Source of the DNA: [Bacillus] selenitireducens MLS10
GTDB taxonomy: Bacteria; Bacillota; Bacilli; Bacillales; Salisediminibacteriaceae
Direction of reading: 5' to 3'
DNA: 64,000 nucleotides
NCBI RefSeq assembly: GCF_000093085.1
Contig: NC_014219.1
Location: forward strand, 2,410,384-2,474,383
A program made the position numbers and the translations under genes. The notes under the pieces are model-generated. The model did not search any database. It worked only from the letters and a program-made list of their open reading frames with translations, and was not told where the DNA came from. Shown piece by piece: positions 52,816 to 61,358 of this stretch. Positions within the stretch are counted from its first letter, which is position 1. Each line of letters opens with the position of its first letter.

Positions 52816-53013
52816 ATGTTTACAAACGAATACACCCGATCCCATTACTCCGTTGTACTGTGTCAGGTCGTGAAAATTGTAAATGAACGCGCAAGCCACC
52901 ACCTTCCTTCACCAACCATCGAAGAACTCTCCAACCAGACTGGTCAAACGGAAGAGAATATTCTCGAATCCATGGAATTCGGGATTTTACCCGAAAACAC
53001 CCTGCTCCAATAG
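52816..53013 (+). CDS. 65-residue protein resembling sigma-70 region 3
   Basis: The sequence LPSPTIEELSNQTGQTEENI, with the following LESMEF, has the pattern of sigma-70 region 3 (SPTVEEIA...G...EEVLEAME). The preceding helix, VVKIVNERASHHL, matches the linker helix. No regions 2 or 4 are present, so it is not a sigma factor; it could be a remnant or a small regulator. AAAGGTGG is upstream of the ATG, and it has its own promoter and a terminator overlapping its stop, which argue for a real expressed gene. Confidence 0.65.
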   Translation: MFTNEYTRSHYSVVLCQVVKIVNERASHHLPSPTIEELSNQTGQTEENILESMEFGILPENTLLQ

Positions 53014-53023
53014 CAGGGTGTTT
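52995..53023 (+). terminator. Terminator overlapping the stop of the small sigma-like gene
   Basis: AAACACCCTGCT/AGCAGGGTGTTT, a 12-bp perfect stem with a 5-nt loop, followed by CTCTCTG. Confidence 0.8.
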
Positions 53024-53041
53024 CTCTCTGTTCACACACCT

Positions 53042-53569
53042 TTACGACCCCTGTTCACGATCCCGTTCATCTTGAAACAGCTCACCTTCTTTTGAATGAT
53101 CGAGCCAGTTGATGAATGACTGCCCGTGAAAGTGACCGTTCACAGCACGGAAAAAAGCGTTCATCTCCGCAAGAAGATCCGTTCGGTCATCGAAATACGT
53201 TTTTAAAAACTGATAAAACTCAAACTCATACTGACTGGATTCCACCCGTTTTTCCTTTCCCTTTTCCGTCAGTCTCACAAAGGACCGCCGTCGGTCATAA
53301 TGATCTTTATGAATATCCACCAGTTCTTTGGCACTCATACGCTTTAACACCTGCATCACCGTTGAACGGTCCCATAAGCCAATTTTGGCAATATCGCTGA
53401 CAGAGAGGGATTCGTAAGAGTGAACGATCCAAAGAATATGCTGTTCCGCTGCGGTAATGCCGATTTCCTTGGCGTTACGCTGCCAGTTATCTTCAACGGC
53501 TTTGGATGCCGCACGAATATGGTTCAAAAAGATATGCTGTTCGTATTCTTTATTCACGTCCGCCTTCAC
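53042..53569 (-). CDS. MarR-family regulator, Hpr/ScoC-like
   Basis: 175 residues. A winged helix with ITAAEQHILWIVHSYESLSV, SDIAKIGLWDRSTVMQVLKR and the wing DRRRSFVRLTEKG. This pattern and the flanking helices recall Hpr (ScoC), the B. subtilis repressor of proteases and peptide transport, though the protein is shorter than the 203-residue Hpr. GTG start overlapping the stop of the upstream M20 peptidase gene (GTGA), so the two are coupled. It may regulate that peptidase (inference). Confidence 0.78.
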   Translation of the reverse strand: MKADVNKEYEQHIFLNHIRAASKAVEDNWQRNAKEIGITAAEQHILWIVHSYESLSVSDIAKIGLWDRSTVMQVLKRMSAKELVDIHKDHYDRRRSFVRLTEKGKEKRVESSQYEFEFYQFLKTYFDDRTDLLAEMNAFFRAVNGHFHGQSFINWLDHSKEGELFQDERDREQGS

Positions 53570-54693
53570 CCTTTCCCCTCGGCAACGATCTCCTGAACGA
53601 TTGCCACAACCAGTTCGCCTGCCTGAATCAGTTCCGCTTCCGGGATCGATTCACCGGTTGTGTGAATCTCTTCATAACCAACACCTAGATTGACTGTCGG
53701 AATCCCGAGGCCGGAGATGATATTAGCATCACTCCCGCCACCGCTGTGACGAATGACCGCCTCACGTCCTGTTTTTACGGCTGCACGCTTTGCCAGTTGT
53801 ACGATCGGATCATTTTCGTCGTGCTTAAAACCGGGATAAATATGTTCCGTCTGAAGCTCTGCGACACCACCCATCCCGCTCGCTGCTTCATTGAGCGCCT
53901 TTGTCATGGCATCAAGCTGACTGTCGAGTTTTTCTTTCACTAGAGAACGTGCCTCCATAAACAGTTCCGCATGATCACAGACGATATTCGTCTGCGAACC
54001 GCCCTCAATCCATCCGATATTTGCCGTCGTTTCGTGATCAATCCGGCCAAGCGGCATAGTTGCAATGGCTTTCCCAGCCATGGTGATGGCCGAGATGCCA
54101 TTTTCAGGTGCCACACCCGCATGGGCTTTTTTCCCCTTCATGATGGCATGAATCTTCGCCTGATAGGGCGCTGCGGTAATGATTGTACCCACTTTACCAT
54201 CACTGTCGAGAGCGAATCCGAAATCGGCAATGAGATCGTCCCGTTTCAAAGCGCGTGAGCCGACCAGTCCGGATTCTTCGCCAACCGTGATCACGAGCTG
54301 AATCGTGCCGTGCGGGATCTGTTGTTCTTTCAAAACTCGAACCATTTCCAAAAGTGCCGCGAGTCCGGCCTTATCATCCGCCCCAAGGACTGTTGTTCCA
54401 TCAGAAGAGATGACCCCGTTTTCCCGTACCGGCGTTACTCCTTTCCCTGGCACGACCGTATCCATATGTACCGTAAAATAAACAACAGGCAGCGCCTTGT
54501 CTCCTGGCAACACCGCAAGCAGGTTCCCTGCGCCATGTCCGGTTTCTTCCATACTATCGTCTTCTTTAACTTCAAGGCCGAGGGCTGTCAGCTTTTCCGT
54601 TAACAGATCGGCTATTTTACGCTCATAGCGGGTCTCCGAGTCGACCTGTACAAGTTCAAGAAATTCATTGATTAATCGGGTTTCATTGATCAT
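53566..54693 (-). CDS. yqjE: M20-family tripeptidase-like metallopeptidase (YqjE)
   Basis: 375 residues similar to peptidase T. Metal ligands: His/Asp in YFTVHMDTVVPG, the bridging Asp in LGADDKAG, catalytic Glu-Glu in ITVGEESGLVGS, Asp in ALDSDG and the C-terminal EEIHTTGESIP. The ATG at 54693 has GGAGG 6 nt upstream; the longer frame to 54873 crosses the upstream terminator. The start of the MarR gene overlaps its stop. Confidence 0.92.
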   Translation of the reverse strand: MINETRLINEFLELVQVDSETRYERKIADLLTEKLTALGLEVKEDDSMEETGHGAGNLLAVLPGDKALPVVYFTVHMDTVVPGKGVTPVRENGVISSDGTTVLGADDKAGLAALLEMVRVLKEQQIPHGTIQLVITVGEESGLVGSRALKRDDLIADFGFALDSDGKVGTIITAAPYQAKIHAIMKGKKAHAGVAPENGISAITMAGKAIATMPLGRIDHETTANIGWIEGGSQTNIVCDHAELFMEARSLVKEKLDSQLDAMTKALNEAASGMGGVAELQTEHIYPGFKHDENDPIVQLAKRAAVKTGREAVIRHSGGGSDANIISGLGIPTVNLGVGYEEIHTTGESIPEAELIQAGELVVAIVQEIVAEGKG

Positions 54694-54735
54694 GATGTGC
54701 CTCCAAATATGTATACTTTCTTTTATTCTACCAAA

Positions 54736-54770
54736 AAAGAGACGTGTATGTACAAAAAACACGTCTCTTT
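54736..54770 (-). terminator. Terminator of the methylmalonyl-CoA operon
   Basis: Minus strand AAAGAGACGTG, an A/T-rich loop, CACGTCTCTTT followed by T3GG; 9 bp after the carboxylase stop. Confidence 0.82.
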
Positions 54771-54778
54771 CTTGACAC

Positions 54779-56329
54779 TTATAACGGGATATTTCCATGT
54801 TTTTTCTTCGGGCGGGATTCTTCCTTACCCCGAAGCATGTCAAAACTGTTGATGAGACGGATTCGTGTCTCACGCGGATCGATCACATCATCGACCATGC
54901 CATTTGCTGCGGCGATATAGGGGTTGGCGAATTTTTCTCTGTAAAGATCAATCTTTTCTGCCCGCATCTTCTCAGGATCGTCCGCTTCCGCTATATCCTT
55001 GGCAAAAATAATATTCGCTGCCCCGTGCGGCCCCATGACGGCAATTTCCGCATTCGGCCATGCAAAGACAAGATCCGCACCGATGGATTTACTGTTAAGG
55101 GCCACGTATGCCCCGCCGTAGGCTTTTCTTGTAATCACCGTGATCTTCGGTACCGTTGCTTCCGAATAGGCATAGAGAATCTTTGCGCCGTGACGGATGA
55201 TCCCGCCATGCTCCTGTTTGACGCCCGGAAAGAAGCCCGTCACGTCTTCAAAGGTCACGATCGGGATTTCAAAGCTGTCACAAAACCGGATGAACCGGCT
55301 GATCTTATCAGAGGAGTCAATATCAAGTCCTCCTGCCATGACTTTGGGCTGATTGGCGACAATCCCGATACTGTGTCCGTCAAGTCTCGCAAACCCGACC
55401 ACAGCGTTTCGTGCAAACGACTGATGCACTTCAAGAAAACTGTCCTTATCCATCACCTCACGAATGACACGACGGACGTCATACGGTTTGGCCGGATCTG
55501 TCGGTACGTGATCAAGAAGATCGTACAAATAATCATCCGTTTCTTCAGGTTCTTTTTTTACCGGTGGCTCCTGTCCCTGTGCAGATGGCAAATACGTAAG
55601 CAGATGGCGCACCTGTTCCAGGACCTCCTCTTCAGTCTCTGCGGAAAAGTGGGCATTCCCGCTCTTCGAACTGTGCACATCCGCGCCACCGAGGGCTTCA
55701 GAGGAGATCGCCTCCCCGGTGACCGTCTCAATCACTTTCGGTCCGGTGATAAACATCTGACTCGTTTTCTCCACCATAAACACGAAATCCGTGATCGCTG
55801 GTGAGTAAACGGCTCCGCCGGCGCACGGCCCCATGATGACGGAAATCTGCGGGATGACCCCCGAGTAAACCGCATTGCGGTAAAACACATGACCATAGCC
55901 GTCAAGAGAAAGTACACCTTCCTGAATGCGTGCCCCGCCGGAATCGTTCAGGCCGATAAACGGTGCTTTCGTTTTTACCGCCAAATCCATGACATACGCG
56001 ATCTTTTTTGCATGCATCTCTCCAAGAGCACCGCCATATACGGTGAAGTCCTGGGCAAACAGGAACACCCGCCTTCCTTCGATCGTCCCGTAGCCGGTCA
56101 CCACTCCTTCTCCCGGGGCACCGCCTTTTTCAAGACCCGGCTCGTCAAATCGGTGTTCGACAAAACCCTGAATTTCCGTAAAACTTCCTTCATCAAGTAA
56201 GAGATCGATCCGTTCTCTCGCCGTGAGTTTCCCTTTGTCGTGCTGTTTGTCTATTCGGCGGTCACCCCCGCCAAGTTCCACCTTACGTCGCTTATCATAG
56301 AGTTCATTGATCTTATCATACATATCCAT
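54779..56329 (-). CDS. yqjD: Acyl-CoA carboxylase carboxyltransferase (propionyl-CoA carboxylase beta / methylmalonyl-CoA carboxytransferase)
   Basis: 516-residue carboxyltransferase with both crotonase-like halves: the N-terminal GGALGEMHAKK/NDSGGARIQEGV and GPCAGGAVYSPA, and the C-terminal FEDVTGFFPGVKQEHGGIIR, RKAYGGAYVALN and GPHGAANIIF. It forms methylmalonyl-CoA from propionyl-CoA with a biotinylated partner that is not in the window. ATG at 56329 after GGGAGGG; the frame to 56380 overlaps the upstream gene. Third gene of the mutase operon, 4 bp after the fusion gene. Confidence 0.93.
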   Translation of the reverse strand: MDMYDKINELYDKRRKVELGGGDRRIDKQHDKGKLTARERIDLLLDEGSFTEIQGFVEHRFDEPGLEKGGAPGEGVVTGYGTIEGRRVFLFAQDFTVYGGALGEMHAKKIAYVMDLAVKTKAPFIGLNDSGGARIQEGVLSLDGYGHVFYRNAVYSGVIPQISVIMGPCAGGAVYSPAITDFVFMVEKTSQMFITGPKVIETVTGEAISSEALGGADVHSSKSGNAHFSAETEEEVLEQVRHLLTYLPSAQGQEPPVKKEPEETDDYLYDLLDHVPTDPAKPYDVRRVIREVMDKDSFLEVHQSFARNAVVGFARLDGHSIGIVANQPKVMAGGLDIDSSDKISRFIRFCDSFEIPIVTFEDVTGFFPGVKQEHGGIIRHGAKILYAYSEATVPKITVITRKAYGGAYVALNSKSIGADLVFAWPNAEIAVMGPHGAANIIFAKDIAEADDPEKMRAEKIDLYREKFANPYIAAANGMVDDVIDPRETRIRLINSFDMLRGKEESRPKKKHGNIPL

Positions 56330-56333
56330 GCAA

Positions 56334-57179
56334 TCAGCCCTCCCCATCTTCTTCAGGAGAACCTGTATCCACCAGTTCAATCAGTGCACCGTTTGATCCT
56401 TTCGGATGTAAAAAGGCAATCGGATGATCCGCAGCACCGTCTACCGGCGTTTCGTTAATCAACGGAACCCCTTCCTTTTTGAGTTGCATCAAACGATCCT
56501 CAAGCCGGTTTACGGAAAACGCCATATGATGAAGCCCCTCCCCTTTCTTTTCAAGAAAACGTGCAACAGGACTGTCGTCATTCAAGGGCTCGAGCAGCTC
56601 AATACGGACATTACCCGCATTGATGAACGCCACTTTGACCCCCTGATCCGCAACTTCCACCACCTGTTCAACGGAAAGATGCAGGTGTGTATCGTAAAAA
56701 GCCGCAGCCTCATCAATGGACCTGACGGCGATGCCGATATGATCAATCCCACCGGGCGGATCGAGGACCGTTTCGCTCTCTCCTCTGTTTTCTCGAACAG
56801 CTGTCTCGATAAAACCGGTAATGGCAGCCATGCTTGTGCCCGGTGTGAAAATCTTCCGAATTCCCGCTTGCTCAAGCCTTTTAATATCTTCACGGGGAAT
56901 GACGCCACCCCCAAATACGAGAATATCTTCCGCTTCTTCCTTTTCAAGCTCTTCCATCACTTTCGGGAACAGCACATTATGAGCCCCTGACAGACTGGAC
57001 AGTCCGATGACATCCACATCTTCCTGCACCGCTGCCTGCACAATCTGCTTTGGCGATTGCCTTAAGCCGGTATAGATCACTTCCATCCCGGCATCGCGAA
57101 GAGCCTGACTGATCACAAGTGCTCCACGGTCATGCCCGTCGAGTCCCGGTTTTGCAATGAGTACCCGTATTTTCTCCAT
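56334..57179 (-). CDS. Fusion: methylmalonyl-CoA mutase B12-binding subunit + methylmalonyl-CoA epimerase
   Basis: 281 residues in two domains. Residues 1-135 are the cobalamin-binding small subunit (IRVLIAKPGLDGHDRGALVI, the DxHxxG lower-ligand His; VDVIGLSSLSGAHN; FGGGVIP). Residues about 142-275 are a VOC/glyoxalase epimerase (IDHIGIAVRSIDEAAAFY; LLEPLNDDSPVARFLEKKG; GLHHMAFSVN). Linking them puts both late steps, epimerisation and mutation, in one polypeptide. It lies 17 bp after the mutase large subunit and before yqjD. No stop or frameshift separates the domains. Confidence 0.93.
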   Translation of the reverse strand: MEKIRVLIAKPGLDGHDRGALVISQALRDAGMEVIYTGLRQSPKQIVQAAVQEDVDVIGLSSLSGAHNVLFPKVMEELEKEEAEDILVFGGGVIPREDIKRLEQAGIRKIFTPGTSMAAITGFIETAVRENRGESETVLDPPGGIDHIGIAVRSIDEAAAFYDTHLHLSVEQVVEVADQGVKVAFINAGNVRIELLEPLNDDSPVARFLEKKGEGLHHMAFSVNRLEDRLMQLKKEGVPLINETPVDGAADHPIAFLHPKGSNGALIELVDTGSPEEDGEG

Positions 57180-57196
57180 CGACTATTCCTCCTGCA

Positions 57197-58840
57197 TTAT
57201 GAAGTGTATTCACCAAATTCATCCCGGAGCACGTTGGCAATTTCACCAAGTGTTGCATAGGCCTTCACGGCACGCAAGATCGGCTCCATCAGATTCCCAC
57301 TTCCCTTTGCCGTCTCCATGAGGGCGTGAAGCGACGCCTCAACCTCCTTGTTGTCACGCTCCGCTCTGATCTGATTGAGTCTGTTGACTTGCGCATCCAC
57401 GAAGGCTTCGTCCACCTTCATAACATCCGGCTCTGCTTCATCCTCTTCTGTAAACCGGTTGACACCGACCACGACCTGTTCGCCTTTATCCTGGGCTTTT
57501 TGTGTGTCATAAGCGGCCCGGCGAATCTCCCGCTGCATGAACCCTGCTTCCACGGCCTCCACGGCTCCGCCCATGTCATCAATCCGCTTGATATACGCCC
57601 AGGCCTGTTCCTCAATGGCATCCGTCAAGGCTTCCACATAGTATGAACCGCCTAAAGGATCGACGGTGTCCGTCACACCTGTCTCATGGGCAATGATCTG
57701 TTGGGTACGGAGTGCAAGTCGGGCCGATTCTTCCGTTGGCAGGGACAATGCTTCGTCCTTCGCATTCGTATGCAGGCTCTGAGTGCCTCCGAGCACGGCC
57801 GCGAGCGCCTGCAGGGCAACCCGAACCACATTGTTCTCCGGCTGCTGGGCGGTGAGCGTCGATCCTGCCACCTGGGTATGAAATCTCAGCTGAAGACTTT
57901 TTTCCGATTTTGCTTCAAAACGTTCTTTCATGATTCCGGCCCACATCCGCCTCGCAGCCCGGAATTTTGCGACTTCCTCAAAGAATTCGTTATGTCCGTT
58001 AAAGAAAAAAGCAAGCCTTGGTGCAAAACGGTCCACATCGAGCCCTGCCTGAACCGCTGCTTCCACATAGGCAATCGCATTGGAGAGGGTGAAAGCCAGT
58101 TCCTGTGCTGCCGTGGAACCGGCTTCCCGGATATGATAGCCGCTGATGCTGATTGTATTAAAGGAAGGGGCCGATTCACTGCAATAGGCGAAGATATCCG
58201 TAATGAGCCTCATCGACGGCTTCGGAGGATAAATATAGGTTCCCCTGGCGATGTATTCCTTCAAAATATCATTTTGAATGGTACCCCTAACCTCCGAAGC
58301 ATCGACGCCCTGTTTCTCTGCAACGGCGATGTACATGGCAAGGAGCACCGCAGCAGGTGCATTAATCGTCATGGAGGTACTCACATCTTTCAGTGAGATC
58401 TGATCAAACAGGATTTCCATATCTTCAAGCGTATCAATCGCAACGCCGACTTTTCCCACTTCTCCCATGGCCATCGCGTCGTCTGAGTCATAGCCGATCT
58501 GCGTGGGAAGGTCAAAGGCAACGGAAAGTCCCGTCTGGCCCTGTTCAAGAAGATACCTGAACCGCCTGTTTGTCTCTCTTGCAGAACCAAAACCTGCGTA
58601 CTGCCTCATCGTCCAGAACTGTCCCCTGTACATCGTGGGCCGGATTCCTCTTGTGTAGGGGAACAGTCCAGGTAAACCGCAACGCTCCATGTAAGCGTTA
58701 TCAATTGTTTCCGGCACATACACCCGTTCAACAGGAATCGCTGAAGATGTTATAAATTCACTTTTACGCTCCGGTCTTTTTTCAAGTTGCCGATTCACAA
58801 GATCCTGCCACTCTCTAAACCGGTTATCCTGGTCTGTCAT
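57197..58840 (-). CDS. Methylmalonyl-CoA mutase large (catalytic) subunit
   Basis: 547 residues covering the substrate-binding TIM barrel only; the B12-binding part is the separate downstream gene. Motifs: [31 protein letters not shown], the [15 protein letters not shown] loop, [27 protein letters not shown] and [10 protein letters not shown]. It converts (R)-methylmalonyl-CoA to succinyl-CoA. ATG at 58840 with AGGAGGG 6 nt upstream. Isobutyryl-CoA mutase is an alternative in the same family, but the epimerase and carboxylase neighbours fit methylmalonyl-CoA. Confidence 0.93.
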   Translation of the reverse strand: MTDQDNRFREWQDLVNRQLEKRPERKSEFITSSAIPVERVYVPETIDNAYMERCGLPGLFPYTRGIRPTMYRGQFWTMRQYAGFGSARETNRRFRYLLEQGQTGLSVAFDLPTQIGYDSDDAMAMGEVGKVGVAIDTLEDMEILFDQISLKDVSTSMTINAPAAVLLAMYIAVAEKQGVDASEVRGTIQNDILKEYIARGTYIYPPKPSMRLITDIFAYCSESAPSFNTISISGYHIREAGSTAAQELAFTLSNAIAYVEAAVQAGLDVDRFAPRLAFFFNGHNEFFEEVAKFRAARRMWAGIMKERFEAKSEKSLQLRFHTQVAGSTLTAQQPENNVVRVALQALAAVLGGTQSLHTNAKDEALSLPTEESARLALRTQQIIAHETGVTDTVDPLGGSYYVEALTDAIEEQAWAYIKRIDDMGGAVEAVEAGFMQREIRRAAYDTQKAQDKGEQVVVGVNRFTEEDEAEPDVMKVDEAFVDAQVNRLNQIRAERDNKEVEASLHALMETAKGSGNLMEPILRAVKAYATLGEIANVLRDEFGEYTS

Positions 58841-58880
58841 GTCGGTCCCTCCTGTCAAAATGAATCATTCCTCATTATTC

Positions 58881-58889
58881 AGTATAACA
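58881..58889 (-). promoter_or_regulatory. Extended -10 promoter of the methylmalonyl-CoA operon
   Basis: Minus strand TGTTATACT, 41 bp upstream of the mutase ATG; no clear -35. Confidence 0.5.
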
Positions 58890-58924
58890 TTTTCCGCCAG
58901 TGAATGGTGAGATTGGATTGACAC

Positions 58925-58953
58925 TTGAAATCCGTCACCAATCCCGATAAAAT
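58925..58953 (+). promoter_or_regulatory. Promoter of the Prli42-like gene
   Basis: TTGAAA (58925-58930), a 17-nt spacer and TAAAAT (58948-58953), 35 bp before the ATG. Confidence 0.7.
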
Positions 58954-58987
58954 AGAAAGAGAATGCTAACTGGGAGGAGGAGTTTTC

Positions 58988-59077
58988 ATGCCTCGGAAAT
59001 ATCGTAAAGCTGTCGTGTATATGATGATTATTGTTATGTTTTTCGGAACTGTCTTAGCCGGTGTATCCATGTACTGA
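58988..59077 (+). CDS. Prli42-like stressosome membrane micropeptide
   Basis: A 29-residue peptide, MPRKYRKAVVYMMIIVMFF continuing GTVLAGVSMY: a positive N-terminus and one transmembrane helix. Size, charge pattern and position (next to the methylmalonyl-CoA and yqjA genes) fit Prli42, the peptide that anchors the stressosome to the membrane in Listeria. GGGAGGAGG lies 7 nt before the ATG, and the gene has its own promoter and a strong terminator. Sequence is too short for certainty. Confidence 0.75.
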   Translation: MPRKYRKAVVYMMIIVMFFGTVLAGVSMY

Positions 59078-59093
59078 TAGTATCTCTGCAATA

Positions 59094-59143
59094 GCATAAA
59101 AGGCCTCACCTGATCTTTTTTCAGGTGAGGCCTTTTTTTATGC
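59094..59143. terminator. Bidirectional terminator between the Prli42-like gene and yqjA
   Basis: GCATAAAAGGCCTCACCTGA/TCAGGTGAGGCCTTTTTTTATGC with an 8-nt loop; very strong, between convergent genes. Confidence 0.92.
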
Positions 59144-59150
59144 TCGCCGC

Positions 59151-60125
59151 TCAGCTCGTTTCAAGGGTTCCATACGATTTCAACGGTTTAAACTGCTGTT
59201 TGATATCCAGATAAAGCCTCAGCTCATGAACAAGATGCAACAGAGCCGAGCGGGCTTCAAATTCATCGCGGTTTTGAGGCAATGCCATATCCCGAAAGCC
59301 CTCCTGAAGATCCTCGAGCTGATCAATAAACCGGTCCGCTGTATTTTCGGGTTTCACACCATCTGCAAGACCATCCATAAAATCAGCCAGCATATCCGCC
59401 TGCTTCACATGATAATCAATGGATGTCAGAAGCGGCATCATGCGCTCGATGATATCAAGCTGTTTTTCACGCATTTTAAAATAATGATAATACTGATCAT
59501 TGTAACGGAGGACATGATTTTCAAGGTTCTCGAGTGACAGGTTCTTCGCATCCTTTAACAGACGTTCCGCCGCGGTGATTTCACCGCCTGTCCATCCGCT
59601 GTCCCCTTTACGGATATAGCCTGCAAATTCGTGAAAGATCGTGCTGTAGTGCCCCTCAAGATCCCGTTGCATCCCTTCAAGCTTCCTCTCTTTTCCTGGC
59701 ATGTAAAGATTCATAATCAGCGCAACGAGAATCCCGATCGTAATCAGTCCGAGCTCATTCATGATGATTGAGACAGATACGTCCTGCAAGGTATACAGGT
59801 GAAAAAAGATAACAGCACTTGTGATGATACCGCTCTGAACGTTCAGATACAGGGTCGTCGGTATGAAAATCAGGATCAAAAGAAAAATGGAGACCGGATG
59901 ATAGCCGAAGAGTTCAAACAAAACGATGGCGTACACCATCCCGATGATACATGCGACAAAACGGGCCCAGGAGTTTGTGATCGTTTTGTGGCGCGTTTTC
60001 TGAATACAGAGCATTGTTAAAATGCCCGCCGACACAAAAAATTCGAGTTGAAACAGTTGGGCAATAAAGATGGCCAGTGCTGCACCGATTGCGGTTTTCA
60101 ATGTCCGGTATCCGATTTTAAACAT
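59151..60125 (-). CDS. yqjA: Aromatic-acid-exporter-type membrane protein, YqjA-like
   Basis: 324 residues. The N-terminal half has about five to six transmembrane helices (FKIGYRTLKTAIGAALAIFI; GYHPVSIFLLILIFIPTTLY), and the C-terminal half is a cytoplasmic helical domain (ENLENHVLRYNDQYYHYFKM). This is the FUSC/ArAE_1 architecture of B. subtilis YqjA. Substrate unproven. ATG at 60125. Upstream of it lies the tRNA gene on the same strand. Confidence 0.87.
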   Translation of the reverse strand: MFKIGYRTLKTAIGAALAIFIAQLFQLEFFVSAGILTMLCIQKTRHKTITNSWARFVACIIGMVYAIVLFELFGYHPVSIFLLILIFIPTTLYLNVQSGIITSAVIFFHLYTLQDVSVSIIMNELGLITIGILVALIMNLYMPGKERKLEGMQRDLEGHYSTIFHEFAGYIRKGDSGWTGGEITAAERLLKDAKNLSLENLENHVLRYNDQYYHYFKMREKQLDIIERMMPLLTSIDYHVKQADMLADFMDGLADGVKPENTADRFIDQLEDLQEGFRDMALPQNRDEFEARSALLHLVHELRLYLDIKQQFKPLKSYGTLETS

Positions 60126-60241
60126 CGACTGTTTCTCCTCTCTTCGACCTCATTATTGCGCCTGACCTTTCAGACCTGACGATAGACGATTAAAAAAGCT
60201 CCCAGCAAATGTGTGCTGAAAGCTTGGGTCATTGAATATAG

Positions 60242-60316
60242 TGGCGCGCCCGTCAGGATTCGAACCCGAAACGCGAGAGCCGAAATCTCGTATGATATCC
60301 ATTTCACCACGGGCGC
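60242..60316 (-). tRNA. tRNA-Arg (anticodon UCG)
   Basis: A 75-nt cloverleaf on the minus strand with CCA encoded. The acceptor stem is GCGCCCG/CGGGCGC, the anticodon arm CGAGA-TTTCGGC-TCTCG (anticodon TCG, reads CGA and possibly other CGN), and the T arm contains GGTTCGAATCC. A lone tRNA between yqjA and a small hypothetical gene. Confidence 0.95.
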
Positions 60317-60322
60317 AAAATA

Positions 60323-60345
60323 ATGCGGTGTGATAACCGCACTAT
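60323..60345 (-). terminator. Weak hairpin after the 116-residue hypothetical gene
   Basis: Minus strand TGCGGT-TATCAC-ACCGCA followed by TTATTTT, directly before the tRNA. Confidence 0.5.
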
Positions 60346-60386
60346 CGTAGTATAACAATACTCGTTCAAAAAAGCAAACTCTTTTT

Positions 60387-60737
60387 TTATACTTCATCCT
60401 CAAACATTTTTTCGAAGCGTTCGTTCATCTGATCCTGATTGTAACCTTTTTCAGCAAGACGTGTAGCAAAGTTCTGAGCCCACAGCGTCAGACGCTGCGC
60501 CATCTTCTGATACTTCTTTTTTTGCTTGGCACCCTTTGTCTCTTTGGCACGTCCTTCAGCATTGGACATGATGTTCTCCGAGATAAACAGTGCTTTCCAG
60601 ATGTCTTCTTCTTCAAAGTCTGTCGCGCTGTCGTTGAAATACTTAATAACCCGCTTGTAGAAATCATCAAATTCCTTGAATGGAATCTCCTCTTCCATGT
60701 TCAAGTATGTATGAATTTCTTTATAGAGTTCCTGCAT
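60387..60737 (-). CDS. Conserved-looking 116-residue protein of unknown function
   Basis: No family recognised. It is charged and helical: an acidic N-terminal half (MEEEIPFKEFDDFYKRVIKY; DFEEEDIWKALFISENIMS) and a basic middle (KETKGAKQKKKYQKM). It appears cytoplasmic and soluble. The ATG at 60737 follows GGAG. Flanked by terminators on both sides, so transcribed alone. Confidence 0.7.
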   Translation of the reverse strand: MQELYKEIHTYLNMEEEIPFKEFDDFYKRVIKYFNDSATDFEEEDIWKALFISENIMSNAEGRAKETKGAKQKKKYQKMAQRLTLWAQNFATRLAEKGYNQDQMNERFEKMFEDEV

Positions 60738-60805
60738 ATCTGACTCTCCTTCACCCTATTCATGGCTCCATGAACGGAATTTGTTTTCCGACATGGATTA
60801 TACCA

Positions 60806-60835
60806 TAAAGAAAGAGAGGCTTCCACCTCTCTTTC
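60806..60835 (-). terminator. Terminator after the bacilliredoxin gene
   Basis: Minus strand GAAAGAGAGG-TGGAAG-CCTCTCTTTC followed by TTTATG. Confidence 0.85.
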
Positions 60836-60840
60836 AAAGC

Positions 60841-61266
60841 TTACTTAAAATGTGTTTCGAATCCTTCTTCGAGCTTTTGTACAACCTGAATCGGCTCATG
60901 TCCTTCAATTTCGTGACGCTCAATCATCATTTTTAATTCTCCGTCTTTTAAGAGAGCAAACGATGGCGACGATGGCGGATAACCGGTGAAATAACTTCTC
61001 GCTTTTTCCGTGGCTTCTTTATCCTGCCCTGCAAAAACCGTGACATAACGGTCTGCTTTCACATCGAAATTCTTCATATAAGCCGCAGAAGGACGTGCAA
61101 TCCCTCCGGCACAGCCGCAGACCGAGTTGACCATAACAAGAACAGATCCTTTATCAGTCAGTGCCTGATCGACTTCCTCCGGTGTTGTCAGCTGCTCATA
61201 GCCGGCTTGATCCATATCGGTACGTGCAGCCTGGACCACATCGTTCATAAACATTTGAAATTCCAC
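60841..61266 (-). CDS. brxB: Bacilliredoxin (BrxA/BrxB family, YqiW-like)
   Basis: 141 residues with the bacilliredoxin active site NSVCGCAGG (CGC), then [10 protein letters not shown], and [16 protein letters not shown] (Pro-rich loop). Removes bacillithiol from S-bacillithiolated proteins after oxidative stress. It lies between bkdB and yqjA as yqiW does in B. subtilis. ATG at 61266. Monocistronic with its own terminator. Confidence 0.93.
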   Translation of the reverse strand: MEFQMFMNDVVQAARTDMDQAGYEQLTTPEEVDQALTDKGSVLVMVNSVCGCAGGIARPSAAYMKNFDVKADRYVTVFAGQDKEATEKARSYFTGYPPSSPSFALLKDGELKMMIERHEIEGHEPIQVVQKLEEGFETHFK

Positions 61267-61358
61267 ATCTATACACCCTTTCTTTGTTGAAGATATCTCT
61301 ATTTTACACTGTTTTTACGTGAGATACCATGAAGGATGCTTATTCCCTGTGAATTTCT

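Noticed and set aside
54797-55804. A 335-codon plus-strand frame
   Set aside because: Antisense shadow of the yqjD carboxyltransferase, whose motifs are unmistakable on the minus strand.
60242-60316. tRNA-Arg considered as an integration site for a mobile element
   Set aside because: No integrase, direct repeat of the tRNA 3' end or foreign gene block adjoins it.
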